Below, piece after piece: positions 1 to 5,300 of a stretch of DNA of 5,388 nt. Origin of the DNA: an uncultured Alphaproteobacteria bacterium (GTDB taxonomy: Bacteria > Pseudomonadota > Alphaproteobacteria > Micropepsales > Micropepsaceae); contig CAIXUE010000153.1 of NCBI GenBank assembly GCA_903922545.1, positions 1 to 5,388 of the forward strand. The letters are read 5' to 3'. Under the pieces are notes generated by a model that worked only from the letters and a program-made list of their open reading frames with translations, did no database searches and was not told the DNA's origin. Every line of letters begins with the position of its first letter. Position 1 is the stretch's first letter. A program made the position numbers and the translations under genes.

Positions 1-1086
1 AAGAAGCTGCCCTTCACCCGCCAGACGCTGTTCTATTCGGCGACCATGCCGCCGGAAATCCAGCGCCTCACAGATCAGTTTCTGCACAATCCCGTGCGTA
101 TCGAGGTTTCACGTCCCGCCACCACCGGCAGCAACATCACCCAGGAACTGGTGGAAATTCCCGCCAATGACTGGGCCAAGCGCGAAGCGCTGCGCCGACT
201 GATCCGCGAAGAGGAAGCCACCCTCAACAACGCCATCGTGTTCTGCAACCGCAAGCGCGACGTCGATGTGGTGGCCAAGTCGCTGGTCAAACACGGCTTT
301 GATGCCGCCCCCATTCACGGCGATCTCGATCAGTCTCTGCGCACCAAAACGCTGGAGAAGTTCCGCGCCGGCGAACTCAAAATCCTGGTGGCCAGCGATG
401 TGGCGGCACGCGGGCTGGACGTTCCGGCCGTCAGCCATGTCTTCAATTTCGACGTGCCGATCCATGCCGACGATTATGTCCATCGCATCGGCCGCACCGG
501 CCGTGCGGGCAGAAGCGGCAAGGCCTTCCTGCTGGCCTCGTCGCGCGACGGCATATATATCGATTTCCTCGAAAAACTGACCACCAACACGCTTCAGCGC
601 CGCCAGATGATGGATATCGAAGTGCGTGAAGACCGTCCGCGCCGCGATGATCATCGCGGTGGCGGCGGCGGCAAGGGCCGCGGCGATCGCGGCCGTGGCC
701 GCGACGGAAAACAGCGCAGCCATCGCCCGCCGGACGGAAAATATCACGACCAGGTCGCGGCCATCGAACCGGCCGCCGCCGATGCGGCTCCCATCGCCAC
801 CAGCGCGCCTTCTCCCGCCATCGCCGATGCGCCGGCCCGCCCTGATCACCAGCCGCAGGGTCATCAGCCTCAGGGCCAACGCCAGCAGAACAAGCCGCAC
901 CAGCCGCGCCCCGAAAAACCACAGCATGAAAACCAGCCCCGCAACGATCATGGGCGGCATGAAAAAGGCGGCAGCCAGCGCCAGCACAATGAGCGGGCGC
1001 GCGAACCTGAAGCGGTGGACAAGAGCCAGCTTCCGGCCTTCCTGTTCCGCCAGGTGCCCCTGAAAAAGCCCGACCCCAAATCGTGA
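1..1086 (+). CDS. DEAD-box RNA helicase, RhlE-like, C-terminal part (5' end outside window)
   Basis: ATP-dependent RNA helicase acting in the cytoplasm on structured RNA (ribosome assembly, mRNA turnover or cold adaptation in this family). The reading frame is open from base 1, so the gene starts upstream; 361 residues are visible. Counting from the window edge, motif III SAT is at residues 13-15, motif IV (AIVFCN) at about 78-83, an HGDLDQ block at 106-111, motif V (ASDVAARGLD) at 131-140 and motif VI (YVHRIGRTGR) at 159-168. These complete helicase lobe 2. The Q-motif, Walker A and DEAD box lie outside. From about residue 212 a 150-residue low-complexity tail follows: first Arg/Gly/Asp-rich (an RGG-like stretch), then Ala/Pro-rich, then Gln/Pro/His-rich, ending in a short hydrophobic patch AFLFRQVPLKK. 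Such basic tails usually bind RNA. Family assignment is secure; the exact paralogue (RhlE versus another) is inferred from the motif VI surroundings and tail. A terminator follows the TGA directly, so this gene ends its transcript. Confidence 0.95.
   Translation, partial: KKLPFTRQTLFYSATMPPEIQRLTDQFLHNPVRIEVSRPATTGSNITQELVEIPANDWAKREALRRLIREEEATLNNAIVFCNRKRDVDVVAKSLVKHGFDAAPIHGDLDQSLRTKTLEKFRAGELKILVASDVAARGLDVPAVSHVFNFDVPIHADDYVHRIGRTGRAGRSGKAFLLASSRDGIYIDFLEKLTTNTLQRRQMMDIEVREDRPRRDDHRGGGGGKGRGDRGRGRDGKQRSHRPPDGKYHDQVAAIEPAAADAAPIATSAPSPAIADAPARPDHQPQGHQPQGQRQQNKPHQPRPEKPQHENQPRNDHGRHEKGGSQRQHNERAREPEAVDKSQLPAFLFRQVPLKKPDPKS
847..876 (+). repeat. Two tandem 15-base units encoding HQPQG-HQPQG in the helicase tail
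   Basis: Units 847-861 and 862-876 are identical at 12 of 15 positions, and all three differences fall in third codon positions, so both encode His-Gln-Pro-Gln-Gly. The repeat lies in the Gln/Pro/His-rich part of the disordered helicase tail and is followed by degenerate related segments (QRQQNKPHQP). It looks like a small in-frame duplication that has since drifted silently. Confidence 0.6.
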
Positions 1087-1093
1087 CGCGGTA

Positions 1094-1140
1094 AAAAAAG
1101 CCGGGTTCTTGCGGATTTTTGGCCGAAAACGGGCTTTTTT
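1094..1140 (+). terminator. Rho-independent terminator after the DEAD-box helicase gene
   Basis: The outer arms AAAAAAGCC (1094-1102) and GGCTTTTTT (1132-1140) are perfectly complementary. The interior pairs further: GTT 1105-1107 with AAC 1128-1130, TT 1109-1110 with AA 1126-1127, and CGG 1112-1114 with CCG 1123-1125, with single-base bulges and an eight-base loop. The strand ends in six T residues and the hairpin starts seven bases after the helicase stop codon. The A-tract/T-tract symmetry would also permit function in reverse, but no gene reads in from the right here. Confidence 0.75.
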
Positions 1141-1162
1141 CATCCCATTGCGGCACATCCGC

Positions 1163-1177
1163 TTAACCCTTTTTTAC
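1163..1177 (+). promoter_or_regulatory. Possible CtrA-like box upstream of the diguanylate cyclase gene
   Basis: TTAA (1163-1166), seven bases, then TTAC (1174-1177) matches the alphaproteobacterial CtrA consensus TTAA-N7-TTAA at seven of eight core positions with exact spacing. It sits about 70 bases before the cyclase start codon, inside the only intergenic gap of useful size. No clear -35/-10 pair is visible beside it. One site with a mismatch can arise by chance in a T-rich patch, so this is a weak call. Confidence 0.2.
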
Positions 1178-1234
1178 CGGGCGGCGCGCCAGACTTCGCG
1201 ACCCCGCATGTTGCGTTTTGGCGGGTGTGTTGTT

Positions 1235-1240
1235 GGGGGA
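1235..1240 (+). promoter_or_regulatory. Ribosome binding site that sets the cyclase start
   Basis: GGGGGA lies four bases before the ATG at 1245 and has no equally good counterpart before the in-frame TTG at 1218. It supports ATG 1245 as the start codon and falls inside the coding region that a TTG 1218 start would imply. Confidence 0.6.
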
Positions 1241-1244
1241 ACGA

Positions 1245-2297
1245 ATGTTACGGCCGGACAAGGAACAAGCGCTCGCCAAAACCGCGATCGCCCTGATGGG
1301 CGAATGCGCAGTCATGCCCACGCCGGAAAATTTCGAACTTTTCTACGCCTTTGCCGCCGGTGAAAATCCGGATGTCACCCAGGTGATGGGCGCCATGATG
1401 GCGGCGAAGAAAAACTTCACCCCGGAAATCCTCTCCGACCTGCGCCTGCGCTGCATTTCCGGCGCGCGCGTCGCCCGCACCATGGACAGTGTCGGCTCGA
1501 CCATGAGCCAGACCATCGACAGCGTGCTGGTCAAGCTGGAAGCGGCAGGCCGCCAGACCGAAACCTACACCAATCAGCTTTCCGCCGCCGGCGGCGCGCT
1601 GGGCGCGGCCGATCAAACGCCCGCCGATATGCGCAAGCTGGTGGAAGACCTGATCGCCGCCACCCACGCCATGGAAACCAAGACCAAGGCGCTGGAAAGC
1701 GAATTGCAGAAATCCTCCGAACAGGTTTCGGACCTGCGCGGCAAACTGGACGATGTGCGCAAGGAGAGCCTCACCGACCCCTTGACCGGCATTTCCAACC
1801 GCAAGGCGTTCGACGCCGCGCTGGAAACCGCCATGCTGGAACTGGCCGAAGGCGAAACCGTGTCGCTGATGATGTGCGACATCGACCATTTCAAGAAATT
1901 CAACGACAGCTGGGGTCACCAGACCGGCGACCAGGTCCTGCGCCTGGTGGCCAATTGCCTGTCCGACAACGTCAAGGGCCGCGACACCGCGGCGCGCTAT
2001 GGCGGCGAGGAATTCGGCGTTCTGCTGCGCGGCACCAATCTGCAGGATGCCACCCATGTCGCCGACCAGATGCGCCAGGCCGTCATGGGCCGCAAGCTGG
2101 TCAAGAAATCCACCGGCGATATTCTGGGCACCATCACCATCTCCATCGGCGTGGCCCAGTTTGGCCCCGGCGACAGCATCGAAACGGTGATCTGCCGCGC
2201 CGACGCCTGCCTTTATGGCGCCAAGCAGAATGGCCGCAACATGGTTCTGAACCAGGACGATCCGAGAATCGCCACGAAGATCTCCAGCGCCGCCTGA
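1245..2297 (+). CDS. GGDEF diguanylate cyclase with helical N-terminal sensor/dimerisation region
   Basis: Makes cyclic di-GMP from two GTP, the second messenger controlling motility, adhesion and biofilm. The 350-residue protein has no membrane segment or signal peptide, so it is cytoplasmic. Residues 1-75 form an N-terminal region with the segment PTPENFELFYAFAAGENP (25-42), of a kind seen in alphaproteobacterial GGDEF proteins. Residues about 80-175 are largely helical, with a likely coiled coil at 128-175. The GGDEF domain begins at DPLTGISNRKAFD (178-190). Aligned by spacing to PleD, D212 is the metal ligand, N220 and D229 recognise guanine, and GGEEF is at 253-257 with catalytic E255. 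All are present, so the enzyme should be active. The inhibitory I-site RxxD is changed to KGRD (244-247). There is no EAL or HD-GYP domain. ATG 1245 is preferred over TTG 1218 because of the Shine-Dalgarno at 1235-1240. The crotonase gene follows after 35 bases and may be co-transcribed. Confidence 0.93.
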   Translation: MLRPDKEQALAKTAIALMGECAVMPTPENFELFYAFAAGENPDVTQVMGAMMAAKKNFTPEILSDLRLRCISGARVARTMDSVGSTMSQTIDSVLVKLEAAGRQTETYTNQLSAAGGALGAADQTPADMRKLVEDLIAATHAMETKTKALESELQKSSEQVSDLRGKLDDVRKESLTDPLTGISNRKAFDAALETAMLELAEGETVSLMMCDIDHFKKFNDSWGHQTGDQVLRLVANCLSDNVKGRDTAARYGGEEFGVLLRGTNLQDATHVADQMRQAVMGRKLVKKSTGDILGTITISIGVAQFGPGDSIETVICRADACLYGAKQNGRNMVLNQDDPRIATKISSAA

Positions 2298-2320
2298 TTT
2301 CACTTTCTGCTCCGGCCCGC

Positions 2321-2326
2321 TATGCT
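2321..2326 (+). promoter_or_regulatory. Possible -10 element for a leaderless crotonase transcript
   Basis: TATGCT fits the TANNNT form of a sigma-70 -10 hexamer and ends six bases before the ATG at 2333, so transcription would start at or next to the start codon. No Shine-Dalgarno is visible before that ATG, which is consistent with leaderless translation. The -35 region seventeen bases further up (TTTCAC, 2298-2303) is poor. This is a suggestion from position only; read-through from the cyclase gene is the simpler alternative. Confidence 0.2.
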
Positions 2327-2332
2327 CCCGGC

Positions 2333-3112
2333 ATGGCGCAGGATCTGGATCGCGTAATTTTGACGGCGCATGGCCCCGTCGCGGTTCTTGCTTTCAACCA
2401 GCCTGATGTCATGAACGCGGTATCGGCGCGCATGATCGCCGGCGCCATCGCGGCGCTGGATGTGATCGAAGCCCAAGTCCAATTCCGCGCCCTGATCTTG
2501 ACCGGAACCGGCAAGGCCTTCTGCGCGGGCGCCAACCTCCTGGAAGTCGAACCCGGCATGAGCGCAGGCGACATGCTGGAGCGCGTCTATCATCCCTTCC
2601 TGCATCGGTTGAAGAATTGCCGCATGCCGGTGGTGACAGCTGTGAACGGCGCCGCGGTGGGCATCGGTATGAGCATCGCCCTTTCCGGCGATCTTTGCAT
2701 CGCCGCCCGCTCGGCTTTTTTCCAGCAGGGCTTTTCCAAACTGGGGCTGGTGCCCGATGGCGGTTCGTCCTGGCTGTTGCCGCGCCTGATCGGCCTGGCG
2801 CGGGCGCGCGAACTGGCGCTGTTGTCTGAAAAGCTGCCGGCCGAAAAAGCGTTAACCTGGGGCCTGATCAATACTCTGGCGGATGATGAAAAACTGATGC
2901 CCGACGCTCTGGCTCTGGCCGTCAGGCTGGCGGAAGGCCCCGCCGCCTTTGCCCTCACCCGCAAGCTTTTCTGGGACAGCCCTGGCAATTCCTATGAGGC
3001 GCAGCTGGCGCAGGAACAGGCGGCGCAACAGCGCGCCGGCCAGACGGCGGATTTCCAGGAAGGCCTGGCGGCGTTCCACGCCAAGCGCGCCCCCAAATTC
3101 ACGGGGAAATAG
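2333..3112 (+). CDS. PaaG-type enoyl-CoA isomerase (crotonase superfamily)
   Basis: Crotonase-fold acyl-CoA enzyme of 259 residues, the normal length for the family, cytoplasmic. Oxyanion-hole segments are AFCAGANL (62-69) and NGAAVGIGMSIALSGD (105-120). The positions of the two hydratase glutamates (rat E144 and E164) are occupied by S114 and F134, so a classical hydratase is unlikely. The stretch FSKLGLVPDGG (134-144), the following LLPRLIGLARARELALL, and the C-terminal end with DFQEGLAAFHAKRAPKFTGK (240-259) closely resemble E. coli PaaG. D142 matches its catalytic aspartate in the PD motif. PaaG isomerises ring-1,2-epoxyphenylacetyl-CoA to the oxepin form and also shifts enoyl-CoA double bonds. 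No other paa gene is in the window, so a general delta3-delta2-enoyl-CoA isomerase role in beta-oxidation is as likely. ATG 2333 is the first in-frame start after the cyclase stop and has no visible Shine-Dalgarno. Confidence 0.85.
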   Translation: MAQDLDRVILTAHGPVAVLAFNQPDVMNAVSARMIAGAIAALDVIEAQVQFRALILTGTGKAFCAGANLLEVEPGMSAGDMLERVYHPFLHRLKNCRMPVVTAVNGAAVGIGMSIALSGDLCIAARSAFFQQGFSKLGLVPDGGSSWLLPRLIGLARARELALLSEKLPAEKALTWGLINTLADDEKLMPDALALAVRLAEGPAAFALTRKLFWDSPGNSYEAQLAQEQAAQQRAGQTADFQEGLAAFHAKRAPKFTGK

Positions 3113-3115
3113 CAG

Positions 3116-4549
3116 TCAGTCCTGCGCCGTTTCGGCCTCTGCAATGGCGCGCTCATGGCTGACGCTGCGGACTCCGTCTTGTGGAGACAGACCGAAAAAG
3201 CCCGGAACCGAAATCAGGGGAATGACCGCCGACAACAGGAACACCTGATGAAATTGCGCCGGCGCCAGCACATGCCCCGCGCCGCTGACCAGGCTGAGCA
3301 GCACCGCCGCCAGCGACACGCCCAGGCTGACGGACAATTGCTGCAGCACCCCGCCCATGCTGGTGGCGCGGCTGAGGCGTTCATCCGGCATGTCGGAATA
3401 GGACAGGGTGTTGGAGGTCATGAACTGGGCCGAACGCGTCAGCCCGAACACGAACACCATCGCCAGAACCAAAGCATGCGGCGTCTGCGGCGTGACCCAG
3501 GCGAAGGACGCCAGCGCCGCCGATCCGGCCAATGCGCTGACCACCAGGATCAGGCGGAAGCCGCGCGTCTTCAGCACCGGCGCAATCAGGCTGCGCACCA
3601 GCAGGGCGCTGATCGCTCCCGCAAACGTCAGCGAACCGGAAATGATGGGCGACAGGCCAAATCCCACCTGCAGCATCAACGGCAACAGAAACGGAAAGCC
3701 GTTCATGCCGACCCGGCAAAGCCCACCCGCCAGGGTGCCCACCCGGAAAGACCGGATGCGGAAAAGCGACAGATCCACCGCCGGGTTTTTCGCCCGCGTC
3801 GCATAAAACCCGAACGCCGCCAGCAAACCAGCAGACGCCACAAACACCGCCAGCATCGCAGAAGCGGAAATGATTGGATGGCTGACACTTTCCATGCCGA
3901 ACTGCAGCAGCCCCAGCCCGCAACCCACCATCAGAAAGCCGGTAAAATCAAACGCCCCCACATTGGTATCGCGGTGATCTTTCACATGGCGCAGCGCCAA
4001 CACGATTCCCAGCAAGCCAAAAGGCAGATTGACGTAAAAAATCCAGCGCCAGGACAGATAGGTTGTGATGACGCCGCCCAAAAGCGGGCCGATCACCGGC
4101 CCCGCAATGGCGGGCAGAGTCATATAAGTCATGGCCGTCATCAGTTCGGAACGGGGAAAGCTGCGCAACAGGATCAGGCGCCCCACCGGCGTCATCATCG
4201 CCCCGCCCAGCCCCTGCACAATCCGCATGGCCACCAGCATGGGGAAATTGTCCGCCAGCCCGCACAAGGCCGAACCGATGGTGAAAACCCCCAGCGCGGT
4301 GACAAAAATGCGCCGCGCCCCGAACCGGTCGGCAAACCAGCCGCTGACGGGAATGAACACCGCCACCGCCAGCACATAGGCCGCCACCGCCAGGCTCATC
4401 TGCACCGGGGTGACATGAAGGCTGCGGCCGATCTGCGGCACCGCCGTGGTGACGATGGTAGAATCCAGCTGTTCCATCAAAAACGCCATCGCCACGATCA
4501 CGGGAATGATCAGCGCAGGCCGGACGCGAACGGCGGACCTATAAGCCAA
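3116..4549 (-). CDS. MFS drug:H+ antiporter, DHA2 family (MdtD-like)
   Basis: Inner-membrane multidrug efflux transporter of 477 residues with about 14 predicted helices, the first at 13-35 and the last at about 432-455. Visible signatures: the helix 1 motif LDSTIVTTAVPQI (28-40) with D29 in the membrane; motif A GWFADRFGARRIF (70-82); motif B around RIVQGLGGAMMTPVGR (109-124); and antiporter motif C AGPVIGPLLGG (149-159). Motif C separates drug:proton antiporters from other MFS proteins. The helix 1 segment, the GGAMMTPVGRL block and the region TRSAQFMTSNTLSYSDMPDE (371-390) resemble E. coli MdtD, whose length (about 470) also fits. The substrate cannot be told. The start is TTG at 4549, five bases after the sufA-like stop, without a Shine-Dalgarno; the next ATG (residue 21) would cut into helix 1. 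It therefore seems to be translated as the last gene of the SUF operon. Confidence 0.9.
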   Translation of the reverse strand: MAYRSAVRVRPALIIPVIVAMAFLMEQLDSTIVTTAVPQIGRSLHVTPVQMSLAVAAYVLAVAVFIPVSGWFADRFGARRIFVTALGVFTIGSALCGLADNFPMLVAMRIVQGLGGAMMTPVGRLILLRSFPRSELMTAMTYMTLPAIAGPVIGPLLGGVITTYLSWRWIFYVNLPFGLLGIVLALRHVKDHRDTNVGAFDFTGFLMVGCGLGLLQFGMESVSHPIISASAMLAVFVASAGLLAAFGFYATRAKNPAVDLSLFRIRSFRVGTLAGGLCRVGMNGFPFLLPLMLQVGFGLSPIISGSLTFAGAISALLVRSLIAPVLKTRGFRLILVVSALAGSAALASFAWVTPQTPHALVLAMVFVFGLTRSAQFMTSNTLSYSDMPDERLSRATSMGGVLQQLSVSLGVSLAAVLLSLVSGAGHVLAPAQFHQVFLLSAVIPLISVPGFFGLSPQDGVRSVSHERAIAEAETAQD

Positions 4550-4554
4550 AGGAA

Positions 4555-4935
4555 CTAGGAGGCGGCGGGGGTGATGGCGACGCTTTCGCCGCAGCCACAG
4601 GCTGAAGTTTGATTTGGGTTTTTGAAGGTGAAACGCGACCCCAGCTTGGTGGTTTCAAAATCCAGCTCGGTACCGATCAGGAACAGGATCGCCTTAGGCT
4701 CGATGAAAATCTTAACGCCCTGGTCTTCCATCACTTCGTCCAGCGGGCTGCTGCTTTCGGCATAATTCATGGTGTAGCTCATGCCGGCGCAGCCGCCATT
4801 GGTCACTCCAACCCGCACGCCCAGATATTTGCCTTCCGCATCCGCCATGATCTGGCGCAGGCGCTCGGCCGCCCGCTCGCTCAGGCGAACCGGCTTGGGG
4901 CGTTCTCTGCGGGGGCGTTGAATTTGTGTTTCCAT
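4555..4935 (-). CDS. sufA: A-type iron-sulfur cluster carrier (HesB/IscA family), SufA-like
   Basis: Carries or inserts Fe-S clusters into apoproteins after assembly on SufBCD; cytoplasmic. The protein is 126 residues with a basic, proline-rich N-terminal extension (residues 7-16) and then the A-type domain beginning at VRLSERAAERLRQIM. The three conserved cluster-binding cysteines are C49 in NGGCAGMSY and C113 and C115 in SACGCGES; the latter closes the family signature near the C-terminus. The sufA name rests on its place directly after sufU and sufT; ErpA or IscA cannot be excluded from the protein alone. ATG 4935 lies two bases after the sufT stop codon. A TTG at 4941 overlapping that stop is possible but would add only two residues. 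There is no strong Shine-Dalgarno, so translation is probably coupled to sufT. Confidence 0.9.
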   Translation of the reverse strand: METQIQRPRRERPKPVRLSERAAERLRQIMADAEGKYLGVRVGVTNGGCAGMSYTMNYAESSSPLDEVMEDQGVKIFIEPKAILFLIGTELDFETTKLGSRFTFKNPNQTSACGCGESVAITPAAS

Positions 4936-4937
4936 GG

Positions 4938-5300
4938 TCAATACATGTTCAGTTCGAGTTTGGCTTCTTCACTCATCCGGTCCGGCGTCCAGGGCGGATC
5001 GAACGTCATGTTCACTGTCACGCCGCCAATGCCCTCAACCTTTTCAAGGGCCTGCTTGACCATGCCGGGCATTTCCCCGGCCACGGGGCAGTTGGGGGCC
5101 GTCAGGGTCATGTCCACTGTAACGGCCTTGTCGTCCGCGACATCGACCTTATAGATAAGACCCAATTCGTAAATATCCACCGGGATCTCCGGATCGTAAA
5201 CCGTCTTGAGAGCCGTCACCAGTTTGCTGGTGAAATCATCCAGCTCCTGCGGCGACAGGGCCGAAGCGGCAATTTCCGTCTTGAGGGCTTCTTCGCTCAT
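4938..5300 (-). CDS. sufT: SufT, MIP18/DUF59-family Fe-S assembly factor
   Basis: Auxiliary factor for Fe-S protein maturation, related to eukaryotic CIA2/MIP18 and to bacterial SufT, which matters most when Fe-S demand is high. The protein is 120 residues. The family signature is clear: VYDPEIPVDIYELGLIY (34-50) with the DPE at 36-38, the TAPNCPVAGEM segment (67-77) with conserved C71, and the C-terminal DPPWTPDRMSEEAK (101-114). The start at ATG 5300 is set by an AGGAGGG at 5313-5307 with six bases of spacing; an upstream in-frame start would only add residues that belong to sufU in another frame. Its start overlaps the sufU stop as ATGA, indicating coupled translation. The position between sufU and an A-type carrier supports the SUF assignment over the Paa- or Mrp-linked members of the domain family. 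Confidence 0.92.
   Translation of the reverse strand: MSEEALKTEIAASALSPQELDDFTSKLVTALKTVYDPEIPVDIYELGLIYKVDVADDKAVTVDMTLTAPNCPVAGEMPGMVKQALEKVEGIGGVTVNMTFDPPWTPDRMSEEAKLELNMY

Noticed and set aside
109..1158. 349-codon minus-strand frame opposite the helicase gene
   Set aside because: It would have to run through the terminator hairpin, has only Ala/Gly/Arg-rich content, and lies opposite confirmed helicase motifs.
1148..1176. Sigma-70 promoter with TTGCGG (1148-1153) and TTTTTA seventeen bases later
   Set aside because: The -10 hexamer matches TATAAT poorly, so it is not supported.
1218..1244. TTG 1218 as the cyclase start (nine more residues)
   Set aside because: ATG 1245 has a good GGGGGA four bases upstream, and the extra residues would consume that site.
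1248..2303. 351-codon open frame opposite the diguanylate cyclase
   Set aside because: It is the antisense of a GC-rich coding region, Gly/Ala/His/Val-rich with no recognisable motif, while the plus strand encodes a full GGDEF domain.
1874..2332. N-terminal extension of the crotonase frame into the cyclase gene
   Set aside because: The open frame continues upstream, but that part overlaps the GGDEF domain in another frame and is Arg/Pro-rich; the crotonase fold begins normally after ATG 2333.
3090..3125. Terminator hairpin between the convergent genes
   Set aside because: Only four-base stems (CCCC/GGGG and GCAG/CTGC) without a T-run on either strand.
3155..4558. 467-codon open frame on the plus strand, opposite the transporter gene
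   Set aside because: The product is a His/Arg/Gln-rich low-complexity string without domain features, as expected from reading the antisense of a hydrophobic GC-rich gene. The minus strand frame has clear MFS motifs.
4936..4941. TTG 4941 as the sufA-like start
   Set aside because: It overlaps the sufT stop and would add only Met-Thr; ATG 4935 is the better codon and keeps a tight two-base gap.
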